Below are positions 9,936-17,422 of a stretch of DNA of 64,000 nucleotides, piece by piece. This DNA comes from Bacillus carboniphilus (lineage in GTDB: Bacteria > Bacillota > Bacilli > Bacillales > JAIVKR01). The stretch covers positions 3,224,001 to 3,288,000 of the forward strand of contig NZ_CP129013.1 of NCBI RefSeq assembly GCF_020524035.2, given 5' to 3'. Position 1 is the stretch's first letter. Each line of letters starts with the position of its first letter. Under the pieces are notes generated by a model. That model did not search any database. It was given only the letters and a program-made list of their open reading frames with translations, and had not been told where the DNA came from. The translations under genes and the position numbers were made by a program.

Positions 9936-9971
9936 AAAATGCTCTGAGTATTAAAAACTTGGAGCATTTTC
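9936..9971 (+). terminator. Rho-independent terminator
   Basis: AAAATGCTC pairs with GAGCATTTT across a loop of about 15 nt, with a T-rich tail. It closes the two-gene membrane protein unit. Confidence 0.65.
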
Positions 9972-10111
9972 ATTTTACAGTAACGCTTTTAGAAATAAGT
10001 TTATGAAGGAATTTTCAATGTGGTAATTGAATATGAAAAAAGTGTATGAGATTGAATAAAAAAATCAGAGCTAAAAGCGTTTAAATAAAAAATAATTTGG
10101 AGGGATAATGC

Positions 10112-10735
10112 GTGGCGAAAATCGGTATATATGGTTCTTCATTTGATCCAATAACCAATGTTCATTTATTTACTGCATCCACTGTTGCGAGTAGGTGTAG
10201 ATTAGAAAAAGTCATTTTTTTGCCTTGTTCGAGTAAAAGAAAAGACAAGAAGATGAATACGGATGATGAGCATCGATGGAATATGTTGACGATGGCATTA
10301 GAAGAGGAAAGAGAAAGGGAAATTGTTGCTGACAGTTTTGAAATGGAACAGGACCCTTGGAAAATTACAACTTATGAAACAATGAAACATTTTAAAGGTC
10401 AATATCCTAATGATGATGTTTATTTCATTATGGGGGCAGATTTATTAGTCGATATTGGAAGTGGAAAGTGGAGTAATGGAGAAAAGTTGGTGGAAGAAAA
10501 TAAATTTATCGTGATGGCAAGAGACAATATCGATATGCTTAGAACGATTAGTCACTCACCTATTTTACGAAATAATGATGATGGTACGACATTTCACTTA
10601 ATAGACAAAGGGTTGGCGATGGAAATTAGCTCGAGTTATATAAGAGAAGAATTTTCAAATGGTGGAGAGCCTAAATATTTACTTCCAAATAGTTGCTATT
10701 ATTATATTAAGGAACATGGACTTTATGAAGACTGA
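10112..10735 (+). CDS. NadD-like nicotinate-nucleotide adenylyltransferase family protein
   Basis: 207 residues from GTG 10112, preceded by GGAGGG at 10099. The N-terminus GIYGSSFDPITNVHL matches the NadD P-loop region, and EISSSYIRE matches the C-terminal ISST-x-IR motif of nucleotidylyltransferases. NadD adenylates nicotinate mononucleotide in NAD synthesis. The (H/T)xGH motif reads T-N-V-H, with Gly replaced by Val, so this may be a specialised paralog rather than the housekeeping enzyme. It stands alone, not next to the yqeK/rsfS neighbours usual for nadD. Confidence 0.7.
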   Translation: MAKIGIYGSSFDPITNVHLFTASTVASRCRLEKVIFLPCSSKRKDKKMNTDDEHRWNMLTMALEEEREREIVADSFEMEQDPWKITTYETMKHFKGQYPNDDVYFIMGADLLVDIGSGKWSNGEKLVEENKFIVMARDNIDMLRTISHSPILRNNDDGTTFHLIDKGLAMEISSSYIREEFSNGGEPKYLLPNSCYYYIKEHGLYED

Positions 10736-10776
10736 AAAGAAAGGGGCTTTTTATTAAGAAAGAAATCAAAGGATTC

Positions 10777-11006
10777 ATGATCTTTTTTTAGTTATGTTTG
10801 TTTTTTCTTCGATAGTATTTGTCCTTTGTTCGCTAATAAAGCCAGATGTTCATGGCACACTCACCAATCTTACAGAAAATGATTTTTATGTTGCCCCTTT
10901 TAAAGTTAATCCAGAGGTTGAATACAATTTTATTCAGGTTCGGCTCAAAGGTAAGGGGGCGTGGAAATTTGAAAGAAGGTCAAGAAATAAAGGTTTGAAT
11001 GAATGA
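10777..11006 (+). pseudogene. Small signal-anchored protein, frameshifted
   Basis: A hydrophobic N-terminus (MIFF then LVMFVFSSIVFVLCSLI) is broken by a T7 run at about 10783; one more T would join the two parts. The following HGTLTNLTENDFYVAPF segment is well formed. Near 10975 a second shift seems likely, because another frame continues EGQEIKV. Function unknown. The upstream start is uncertain. Confidence 0.35.
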
Positions 11007-11104
11007 TAATGATATTTATATTGCAGTTAAAATAATCATGATCAACGAGTGAGCCCAGTGAAATTTTTGAATTCTATTAATTTTAATAAAAGTAAAATTT
11101 ATCA

Positions 11105-11153
11105 ACCCTTTACTACATTGAAGTCGTATAATGAATGTAGAGGAAGGGTTTTT
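11105..11153 (+). terminator. Rho-independent terminator
   Basis: AACCCTTTACTACATT pairs with AATGTAGAGGAAGGGTT, followed by a run of T. Confidence 0.6.
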
Positions 11154-11202
11154 TATTAAGGTCTCTCAATAGAGACAAGCATTTTTTTGTAGGAGTGAAA
11201 GT

Positions 11203-11472
11203 ATGTTATTAGCCATTATTATTATAATTAACATAATTGGGTTTGCTTTTATGGGAATGGATAAATCGAATGCTCGCAAAGGTGAGTGGAGAATACCTGA
11301 GATAAGATTTTTCGTTTTGACCCTTTTAGGTGGAGGGGTCGGAGTATACTTAGGAATGAAAATGTTTAATCATAAGACGAGGAAAAATCTGTTTCGCTTT
11401 GGTGTACCTTTAATTACATTGTTATATATATGTTTGTTAGTCTTGTATTTTTATATTTTTAATGGATTATAA
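11203..11472 (+). CDS. DUF1294 small membrane protein
   Basis: 89 residues. MGMDKSNARKGEWRIPE followed by LGGGVGVYLGMKMFNHKTRKNLFRFGVPL is the signature of DUF1294: a D-K-x-x-A-x-K-x-x-W-R-I-P-E loop, then G-G-x-x-G. Four hydrophobic segments in all. Function unknown. Start ATG 11203 follows GTAGGAGTG. A terminator hairpin follows immediately. A broken relative lies at 42674-42885. Confidence 0.8.
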   Translation: MLLAIIIIINIIGFAFMGMDKSNARKGEWRIPEIRFFVLTLLGGGVGVYLGMKMFNHKTRKNLFRFGVPLITLLYICLLVLYFYIFNGL

Positions 11473-11473
11473 T

Positions 11474-11503
11474 AAAAACTACCTAAAAAGGTAGTTTTTA
11501 TCT
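11474..11503. terminator. Bidirectional terminator between convergent genes
   Basis: AAAAACTACC and GGTAGTTTTTA form a near-perfect stem with A/T-rich flanks on both sides, placed between the DUF1294 gene and the convergent gene at 11502. Confidence 0.75.
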
Positions 11504-11867
11504 AATCTACTCCTACATATTGAACGTTTTCGGAAATTGCCATATAAAAAATATGTATATAGGCAAACGGTCCTGTAAATAACCAAAGTAATACAAACCA
11601 AGGGTTTTGATTATAAGCCCTAAGGAAATACACAAACCAAATAATGGTAAAAACGAGCCCTACAACAGGAACGAAATACCACAAAGTATTCCAACCACTC
11701 TTTTCAATGACATGCAAGAGTGCAATTATATTGAGAATGGGAATAAAGGCAAACCAAGCATTCTCGTAATCAGCTTTTTTAAACAATAGGAAAAATGGAT
11801 AAGACCCTGCAAAATAAAAAAGAAATGTGATTAAAAATAATAAGAGTGCAACAAGCATTTCTTCCAT
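11502..11867 (-). CDS. DUF5684-like small membrane protein
   Basis: 121 residues from ATG 11867, chosen because GGAGGTCAT lies 7-8 nt upstream. Hydrophobic segments at about 5-25, 36-52, 57-79 and 86-108. The loop FKKADYENAWFAFIPILNIIALLHVIEKSGWNTLWYFVPVVG has the repeated W-x-x-x-x-P pattern of DUF5684-type membrane proteins. Function unknown. Confidence 0.6.
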   Translation of the reverse strand: MEEMLVALLLFLITFLFYFAGSYPFFLLFKKADYENAWFAFIPILNIIALLHVIEKSGWNTLWYFVPVVGLVFTIIWFVYFLRAYNQNPWFVLLWLFTGPFAYIHIFYMAISENVQYVGVD

Positions 11868-11891
11868 TAAAAATGACCTCCATAAAAACAT

Positions 11892-12240
11892 TGAATTTTA
11901 TAACATGACAGTTCAAACCTTTATAATTGTATACTAATTCCACTGTAAAATCTAGTTATTATTTTGAAAAATGGATAATTATATTATTTAAAATCGATCA
12001 TTCAAAAAAAAGAAATTTATGGTGGGTTTAATAGGGTTCTTATAAACAATGTTTATTTATGTTACACGAGTAAAAAGGAGAATGTAAGTATTTAAATAAC
12101 TTCAGTATAATATTGGATAAACAATCTTTTTTTACATGTACCTTTTATAAAATTAATATATAAGTTTAAATATTTAATAATACAATTAATAAAATTAATA
12201 TACATATTGATTTTATGAATATTTGGTTTTATAATACTTA
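11892..12240. other. AT-rich intergenic stretch
   Basis: About 350 bp of very AT-rich sequence between divergent genes. It probably holds the promoter of the DUF2089 operon, but I see no confident -35/-10 pair, operator or RNA structure in it. Confidence 0.4.
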
Positions 12241-12258
12241 TAAGGGAGGTGGAAATTA

Positions 12259-12654
12259 GTGAGTGTACCGGTAATAACTACATGTCCGGTATGTGAGGAG
12301 AAATTAAAAGTCTCTAAGCTAACATGTGGAAGCTGTAATACAACAATTGAAAATTCTTTTGATTTACCTGCTATTCTTTCATTAAAAAAAGAGCAACTAA
12401 AATTTATTGAGACGTTCATTTTATGTAGAGGGAGTATAAAAGAGGTTGAAAAAGCTCTTGGGATCTCCTATCCGACTGTTCGGAATAAGTTGGAGGAAGT
12501 TATAGGTGAGTTAAGGGAAGAAGAGGTAGACCCTGAAGTAGTTAGTAAAGTGAAAAATGTTCAAAACAATGAAGAAAAAAGAAGTGTGATTGAGCAACTA
12601 AGCTCAGGAGAGATTAGTCCAGAAGAAGCCATTAAGCTTTTAAAAAAGAAATAA
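12259..12654 (+). CDS. DUF2089 zinc-ribbon/HTH regulator
   Basis: 131 residues from GTG 12259 with GGGAGGTGG at 12244. CPVCEE at the N-terminus and CGSC about 16 residues on form a zinc ribbon. CRGSIKEVEKALGISYPTVRNKLEEVI (about residues 55-82) is a helix-turn-helix, and the C-terminal EQLSSGEISPEEAIKLLKKK is a SHOCT-like helical motif. This architecture is DUF2089, a predicted transcription regulator. It heads an operon with two proteins sharing the SHOCT-like theme. Confidence 0.8.
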   Translation: MSVPVITTCPVCEEKLKVSKLTCGSCNTTIENSFDLPAILSLKKEQLKFIETFILCRGSIKEVEKALGISYPTVRNKLEEVIGELREEEVDPEVVSKVKNVQNNEEKRSVIEQLSSGEISPEEAIKLLKKK

Positions 12655-12758
12655 AAAAAGACACTTCACATGAGAGTGAAGTGCTTGAAAAAAGTGTGTA
12701 CGTTCATTTTATAAAATTTTTTTGAGATAGTCAAAAACTTCATAAGGGGTGGAGAAGG

Positions 12759-13127
12759 TTGAAAGAAGAAATTTCAAAAGTGTTGGAGATGGTAAAAGAG
12801 GGAAAGGTTACTAGCGAAGAAGCAACGGAGATTATAGCCGCCTTAAAAGGTGAAAGAGAAGATCCACTAACAGAAAAAAGTTCGTATTTAGAAAAAAGAT
12901 TAAAGGTGATTGTTGATTCGAAAGATGGGGATAAAGTAAATGTCAACTTACCTTTAAAACTTGTGAAATCTGTTCATGGAGCTGTGGAAAATCTCCCTAT
13001 TGTTCAAGAACATTTAAAAGGAGCCGACATTAATTTAATACTTGAGGCAATCGCAAATAATGTCGAAGGGCCTATCGTAGATATAAAAGGAGCAGATGGC
13101 GAAACCGTTCTAGTCGTCATCCAGTAA
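12759..13127 (+). CDS. SHOCT-like domain protein
   Basis: 122 residues from TTG 12759, preceded by GGGGTGGAGAAGG. The first 30 residues (ISKVLEMVKEGKVTSEEATEIIAAL) repeat the SHOCT-like motif found at the end of the DUF2089 protein, and the rest is a beta-rich domain ending in DGETVLVVIQ. Bacillus often encodes such proteins next to DUF2089 regulators, possibly as anti-regulators or envelope-stress partners; that role is inference. Confidence 0.6.
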   Translation: MKEEISKVLEMVKEGKVTSEEATEIIAALKGEREDPLTEKSSYLEKRLKVIVDSKDGDKVNVNLPLKLVKSVHGAVENLPIVQEHLKGADINLILEAIANNVEGPIVDIKGADGETVLVVIQ

Positions 13128-13128
13128 T

Positions 13129-13383
13129 GTGATGAAAGTTCGTGTAGATACACCTGATGTCAAATTCCCTATTCGTATTAAGGTTCCTTATCTATTTCTG
13201 AAATTGATGACTTCAAAAGCAATTTTAAAAAGAATCTTAAAAAAGAGTGGTTATTCAGAAATGATTGATCAAATTGATTCTAAGATGATCAATGAAGTCT
13301 TTAATGTGCTGAAAGAGTATAAGGGAACCGAGCTTGTGAATGTAAGTGCAAAGGATGGAACAAAAGTAAAAATAACATTATAA
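13129..13383 (+). CDS. Small protein in the DUF2089 operon
   Basis: 84 residues from GTG 13129, or ATG 13132, one base after the previous stop, so probably translationally coupled. A basic middle (ILKRILKKSGY) is followed by a C-terminal strand pattern, ELVNVSAKDGTKVKITL, that echoes GETVLVVIQ at the end of the upstream protein. The two may share a fold. Function unknown. Confidence 0.6.
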   Translation: MMKVRVDTPDVKFPIRIKVPYLFLKLMTSKAILKRILKKSGYSEMIDQIDSKMINEVFNVLKEYKGTELVNVSAKDGTKVKITL

Positions 13384-13460
13384 CCATCATTAAGCGCAAG
13401 GATCATTCGTGGAATTGCGCTTGTTTTTTGCAAATTTATCTATTTTTCGGAGGATATAAG

Positions 13461-14738
13461 ATGAGGGAGATCTTTCAAAATAAAACGTTTGTTAAACTAT
13501 TCTTTGCAATGGTTACTTCTCAGATGGGAACGATAGTCGGAAACATGGCGTTTGCCTTTTATTTACTGGATCGCTTCAGTGGCCAACCCTATTTGGCAAC
13601 TTTAGCTGAACTGATGTATTCGCTACCTACCCTTGTTGTCTTTCTTTTTGTAGGTGTGTTGGCGGATAGGTTAGATCGACAAAAAATAGCAGAATATTCT
13701 GACTGGATTAGAGCAATCCTAACCCTATTTTTAATTTTCTCTTTTATAACATCGATTGTTCCGTTAATGTTTGCCATTTTATTTCTAAGAAGTGCAGTAT
13801 CTAAATTTTTCTTTCCAGCAGAAGCTGGTTTAATTCAAGGGATTTTATCGAAAGAGCAGTATCAAACGGCAGCTGGATTAAATATGATGGTCCACAGTAT
13901 TTTCATGCTGTTTGGAGTAGGAATGGGCGCGATAACGTATAAATTATTAGGAATTTATTGGGCATTTATCATTGATGGCTTGAGTTTTGTCGTATCAGCA
14001 ATGTTGATCAAGTCATGTCAAATACATGAAGAAGCAAGGCTTCCAAACGGACATTTTAAGATAAAAGAGCTGAATATTAAACAAACGATTCACGACTTTA
14101 AAGAGGGCGGAGGCTATATTTTAAATAAGAAGCTTTTGTTGACACTAATTATGGGTTTTTTCTTATTTGGTTTCATTAATGGCGGATTTGCCATCTTGCC
14201 ACTGTTTACGATGAAATATAAATTATCTCCAGAAAACTATGAGTGGTATGCATCCTTATTTGGAATCGTATTTGGTAGCGGTGTGTTTGCAGGTAGTGCA
14301 CTAGCCTCTGTAATAGGTAAGAAATTTAAGCCATACATGATTATTATAATAGGCATCATCTTAATGAGTTTAACAACGGTTTCAATGGGTCTATCTACTT
14401 CTATTCCACTGTTTTTCGTATTTGTTGGTTTAACAGGTATAATTATAGGTCCTTTAAACGTTGCCCTTTCTGGGTGGCTTCCTTCGATTGTCGATCCTAC
14501 CTTCATGGGAAGAGTGAACGGATGGATTGATCCGATCATGATGTTAGCTCAATCGGTATCTCTTGGCTTAATTGCTTTATTATTCCCAAAAATAATTGTA
14601 ACCGTTGATTGGATATACTATGGAATCGCGTTATTAATGCTTGTTATTGGCATATTTTACGCTTTAACGTTACCGAAATTAAATGAACAAGAAGAAAAGA
14701 TGACGGTAGAGAAATCCATGCCTGAGGTGCAGGTGTGA
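13461..14738 (+). CDS. MFS transporter, MFS_3/enterobactin-exporter-like
   Basis: 425 residues from ATG 13461 with CGGAGG at 13449. Twelve hydrophobic segments. The loop after segment 2 contains GVLADRLDRQKIAEYSD, the MFS signature G-x-x-x-D-R-x-x-R. The overall layout resembles the MFS_3 subgroup annotated as macrolide or siderophore exporters. Substrate unknown. Monocistronic; the preceding gene ends 78 bp upstream. Confidence 0.75.
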   Translation: MREIFQNKTFVKLFFAMVTSQMGTIVGNMAFAFYLLDRFSGQPYLATLAELMYSLPTLVVFLFVGVLADRLDRQKIAEYSDWIRAILTLFLIFSFITSIVPLMFAILFLRSAVSKFFFPAEAGLIQGILSKEQYQTAAGLNMMVHSIFMLFGVGMGAITYKLLGIYWAFIIDGLSFVVSAMLIKSCQIHEEARLPNGHFKIKELNIKQTIHDFKEGGGYILNKKLLLTLIMGFFLFGFINGGFAILPLFTMKYKLSPENYEWYASLFGIVFGSGVFAGSALASVIGKKFKPYMIIIIGIILMSLTTVSMGLSTSIPLFFVFVGLTGIIIGPLNVALSGWLPSIVDPTFMGRVNGWIDPIMMLAQSVSLGLIALLFPKIIVTVDWIYYGIALLMLVIGIFYALTLPKLNEQEEKMTVEKSMPEVQV

Positions 14739-14787
14739 GTGAGTATATTTGTTTATGAAATTAGTTAATTTTCTATTAAAAACATCA

Positions 14788-14900
14788 CCGCAAGACTTAT
14801 GCGGAAAAATAATTCAGGTGAATTTTAATAATTAGAGGGACGAACAAGAGGGCTTGCCAACTCTTCCACGGAAAGAGAGGAGAATCCCTTACCATATATA
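14788..14900. repeat. Bacillus-type palindromic repeat, degenerate copy 2
   Basis: CAAGACTTATGCGGAAAAA, CGAACAAGAGGGCTTGCCAA and GGAAAGAGAGGAGAATCCC match the repeat at 1660-1780 with many substitutions. The similarity continues to about 14960. Confidence 0.65.
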
Positions 14901-15098
14901 TATAATATACAAATAGTATGGGAAAAACTTTAAAAACATCGGAGTAATTTTGAGTTTTTAGTGTATAAAAAAATCAACAAGGTTTTATTTAACGTAATTG
15001 CCGAGAAGTCGCCCACTTCTAAATGAAGAGGAAGTGGGTGATGAATCGGTTCTTTTTTTGTATAATATTGTTATAGAATGTCAAGGTAGGTGAAAATC

Positions 15099-16211
15099 GT
15101 GACAAAGCTAAACAAGGCGTATAAATTCCGTATCTATCCTACACGTGAACAAGCTTCTCTTATTCGCAGAACCTTTGGTTGTGTGCGTTTTGTGTACAAC
15201 AAAATGTTAGATGACCGTAAGAAAACCTATGAGAAATATAAGGATGATAAGGAAACCTTGAAAATGCAAAAGTTCCCGACACCTGCCCAGTACAAAAAAG
15301 AATTCGAATGGTTGAAGGAAGTTGATTCACTCGCTTTAGCGAATGCACAAATCAATCTTCAAAAAGCGTATCAAAACTTCTTTGCTAAAAAGGCTGACTT
15401 TCCTACCTTCAAAAGTCGTAAATCGAGACAATCCTATTCAACAAACGTTGTAAATGGAAATATTGAACTTATAGATGGATTGATCAAACTACCAAAACTG
15501 AAATGGATAAAAATCAAACAGCATCGCCCAATACCTGATGGACATAAGATAAAAGCGTGTACGATCTCCATGACTAAAACAGGGAAGTTTTTTGTGTCCA
15601 TCTTGACTGAATATGAAAAGAAAATTGTAGAACAACCAGCTCATTTATTGATTGGTCTAGACTTTGTGATGAATGGCTTATTTGTCGATAGTGAAACAGG
15701 TAAGAAAGCCAATTACCCTCGTTTTTATCGTCAAATGGTAGAGAAGCTAGCCAAAGAAAGCCGCATATTAGCTAGACGAACAAAAGGCTCTTCTCGTTGG
15801 CATCAACAGCGCTTAAAAGTAGCGAAAATTCATGAGAAAATCGCCAACCAAAGAAAAGACTTTCTTCATAAACAGTCTTATAGACTCGCAAACCAATACG
15901 ATTGCGTCATTATTGAAGACCTCAATATGAAAGGGATGTCTCAAGCATTGAAGTTTGGTAAAAGTGTAGCTGATAATGCCTGGGGGAGGTTCACATCCTA
16001 TTTAGAGTACAAGTTAAAAGAACAAGGAAAGAAACTAATCAAGATTGATAAATGGTTTCCTTCTTCAAAAACGTGCTCAAATTGCGGTCAAATCAAAGAA
16101 GAATTGACGCTTTCTGACCGAGTTTTCGATTGTCATTGTGGATTCTCATCCGATCGAGATTGGAATGCCTCTATCAATATCAAAAACGAGGGTATTCGAA
16201 AGCTTACATAA
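15099..16211 (+). CDS. tnpB: TnpB RNA-guided endonuclease
   Basis: 370 residues from GTG 15099; AAGGTAGG at 15084 gives good spacing, whereas GTG 15090 overlaps it. RuvC catalytic residues appear intact: D188 in LIGLDFVMNG, E273 in IIEDLNMKG, and D354 in SDRDWNASINI. A zinc ribbon is formed by C326, C329, C345 and C347. TnpB proteins are omega-RNA-guided nucleases that cleave next to a short motif and help retain the element. Six residues differ from copy 2. Confidence 0.92.
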   Translation: MTKLNKAYKFRIYPTREQASLIRRTFGCVRFVYNKMLDDRKKTYEKYKDDKETLKMQKFPTPAQYKKEFEWLKEVDSLALANAQINLQKAYQNFFAKKADFPTFKSRKSRQSYSTNVVNGNIELIDGLIKLPKLKWIKIKQHRPIPDGHKIKACTISMTKTGKFFVSILTEYEKKIVEQPAHLLIGLDFVMNGLFVDSETGKKANYPRFYRQMVEKLAKESRILARRTKGSSRWHQQRLKVAKIHEKIANQRKDFLHKQSYRLANQYDCVIIEDLNMKGMSQALKFGKSVADNAWGRFTSYLEYKLKEQGKKLIKIDKWFPSSKTCSNCGQIKEELTLSDRVFDCHCGFSSDRDWNASINIKNEGIRKLT

Positions 16212-16327
16212 AGGAAACAAGAACTCTTGGTTCACGAGGGATCGCCTAGTCCATTAGAGACCATTATGTTTATGTACCTAGGAAGCATCCACCTCTAATC
16301 GCTAGCGTAGGTGGTATGTAGTTCACT
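16150..16327 (+). ncRNA. Predicted omega RNA / right end of TnpB element, copy 1
   Basis: The conserved 3' region running from the end of tnpB to the right border contains the CCACCT...AGGTGG hairpin just before the border. In IS605-type systems this segment is the omega-RNA scaffold, and the flanking bases (here beginning TCTCTAAAAT) would be the guide. The 5' boundary is an estimate. Confidence 0.6.
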
Positions 16328-16344
16328 TCTCTAAAATAAAATCC

Positions 16345-16373
16345 TTGACAGCCTATTAAAAATAATATAAATT
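16345..16373 (+). promoter_or_regulatory. Candidate sigma-A promoter of the riboswitch leader
   Basis: TTGACA at 16345-16350 and TAAATT at 16368-16373 with a 17-nt spacer. It lies just outside the TnpB element and upstream of the manganese aptamer. Confidence 0.45.
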
Positions 16374-16402
16374 TAACTCATTAAACTTTATATTTTTTCT
16401 CC

Positions 16403-16497
16403 TAAAGGGGAGTAGCTTTTACAGCAAAGTCGTCATTACAGAGCGTTTGACTCTCGGCTTTGTTGGCAATTTAACCATTGTTAGCAAGACCTTTACC
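16403..16497 (+). ncRNA. yybP-ykoY manganese riboswitch
   Basis: Diagnostic segments in order: AAAGGGGAGTAGC, GTCGTCATTACAGAG, CTCGGCTTTGTTGGCAA, and TTAGCAAGACCTTTACC. This is the yybP-ykoY aptamer, which senses Mn2+. Its 3' P1 strand (CCTTTACC) is reused in the stem of a following terminator (GGTGAGGGTC), so Mn2+ binding should favour read-through. The usual targets (MntP, TerC or P-type ATPase genes) are absent; the next gene encodes an FbpB-like protein. Confidence 0.9.
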
Positions 16498-16563
16498 TGA
16501 TGGTGAGGGTCTTTTCTGTATTTGAAACCTTTACCAATTAACTTGGTAGAGGTTTTTTATTTT
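16484..16563 (+). terminator. Tandem expression-platform terminators
   Basis: First stem AAGACCTTTACC/GGTGAGGGTCTT with T-rich tail (to 16515), overlapping the aptamer. Second stem AACCTTTACCAA/TTGGTAGAGGTT followed by TTTTTTATTTT (16525-16563). The second repeats the CCTTTACC strand of the first. Confidence 0.7.
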
Positions 16564-16597
16564 GACGTTTACTAAGAGGAGAATAGATAGGGGTTTA

Positions 16598-16612
16598 TGA
16601 TAATAATAAGGA
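16598..16612 (+). promoter_or_regulatory. Candidate Fur half-site near fbpB-like gene
   Basis: TGATAATAATAAGGA matches the first ten bases of the Bacillus Fur consensus (TGATAATNATTATCA) but not the second half. TTGACG at 16563 could be a -35 for an internal promoter. FbpB genes are Fur-regulated in B. subtilis; here this is only suggestive. Confidence 0.35.
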
Positions 16613-16624
16613 GATGAGAGATTT

Positions 16625-16759
16625 ATGAGAAAAGTAAAAGTATCGTTAGAAGAACTAATGAAGCAAAACAAAGAAGAATTATTACAAGATAAGGAGAAGC
16701 TAGAGAAAATTGAACAACGTATAGACGAAAAGTATGTGGAAACCGGAACTAATGGGTGA
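16625..16759 (+). CDS. FbpB-family small basic protein
   Basis: 44 residues from ATG 16625 with AAGGAG at 16609. VSLEELMKQNKEELLQDKEKLEKIEQRIDEK is the FbpB signature (S-x-E-E-L-x-x-x-N-K-x-E-L-x-x-D). In B. subtilis FbpB is a Fur-controlled small protein that assists the FsrA sRNA in iron sparing. The gene lies directly downstream of a manganese riboswitch, an unusual arrangement. Confidence 0.75.
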   Translation: MRKVKVSLEELMKQNKEELLQDKEKLEKIEQRIDEKYVETGTNG

Positions 16760-16867
16760 GTTAGAAGTAAAATGATATTTCTTACTAATTGACTGGAAAG
16801 GACGAAGGCGAGTGTAAAAAAATCGATCTCTTTCATATGAATTTATCATAAGGAGAAACGATTTTGA

Positions 16868-17032
16868 TTGAAAAGACATTTACGAATAATGTTTATTGTA
16901 TGTACATTGATTGTTGTTGCAGACGCTTTTTATATGTCCGTCATAAGTGAGGAAAAGAAAAATCCACCTCGATTTCAGAATAGTATTGTTACGGTCGTTC
17001 AGAGTTACTCTGTGAGTGGATGGAGGTTTTGA
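16868..17032 (+). CDS. Small single-pass membrane peptide
   Basis: 54 residues from TTG 16868, about 12 nt after AAGGAG at 16850. A hydrophobic segment (IMFIVCTLIVVADAFYMSVI) precedes a basic, Pro-containing tail. No family recognised. The TTG start and loose spacing keep confidence low. Confidence 0.35.
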   Translation: MKRHLRIMFIVCTLIVVADAFYMSVISEEKKNPPRFQNSIVTVVQSYSVSGWRF

Positions 17033-17063
17033 AGGAAATAGAAAGGGAAAACTAATACGTTAA

Positions 17064-17342
17064 GAGGTTGTTCAAAAAGTCCTAAAAAATGTCGGTTGAA
17101 TAACTTTGTTGGTTTGCTTTTCCGCTCCTCATGTACCAAGAACGTACACTGTGAGTGCTCAAAGCTACACCGCCTCGTTCTTGTCTAGCTTCAACCCTTA
17201 CACCCTCGAGGTCATAAGTCAGTGAGAACAAAAGATAAAGAACATCTTTCTTTTCTCCCCGCCTTATGCTCGCCCTAGCGTGAACAAAGGGTTTCAGCTT
17301 TTCTATTCAGCGTCCTTTTTTCCCTACTTTTTGAACACGCAC
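17064..17342 (+). mobile_element. MITE-like element, family A, copy 2
   Basis: Ends GAGGTTGTTCAAAAAGTCC and ACTTTTTGAACACGCAC. The interior shares GGTTGAATAACTTTGTTGG and TTTCTATTCAGCGTCC with the copy at 4371, but it lacks the 41-nt hairpin modules. No coding capacity. Confidence 0.75.
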
Positions 17343-17422
17343 GTTTAAAGTCTTTTTCAAAATAACAAGAATGAATGGCAGAGGATATCCTTAAATGACG
17401 AAGGATATCCTTTAAAAAACGA

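Larger units (their letters stand above)
14995..16327 (+). mobile_element. TnpB-only IS605/IS1341-type element, copy 1
   Basis: Identity with the second copy (55779-57111) runs from TAATT at 14995 to TTCACT at 16327, 1333 bp in each. The left end has a CGCCCACTTC/GAAGTGGGTG hairpin, and the right end a CCACCT/AGGTGG hairpin. No tnpA is present, so mobility would need a TnpA from elsewhere. Both copies are preceded by TTTAAC, a candidate transposon-adjacent motif. No target duplication is expected for this family. Confidence 0.85.

Noticed and set aside
15003-15050. Left-end hairpin of the TnpB element as a terminator of the MFS gene
   Set aside because: Although followed by T-rich sequence, it is part of the mobile element, present identically in copy 2.
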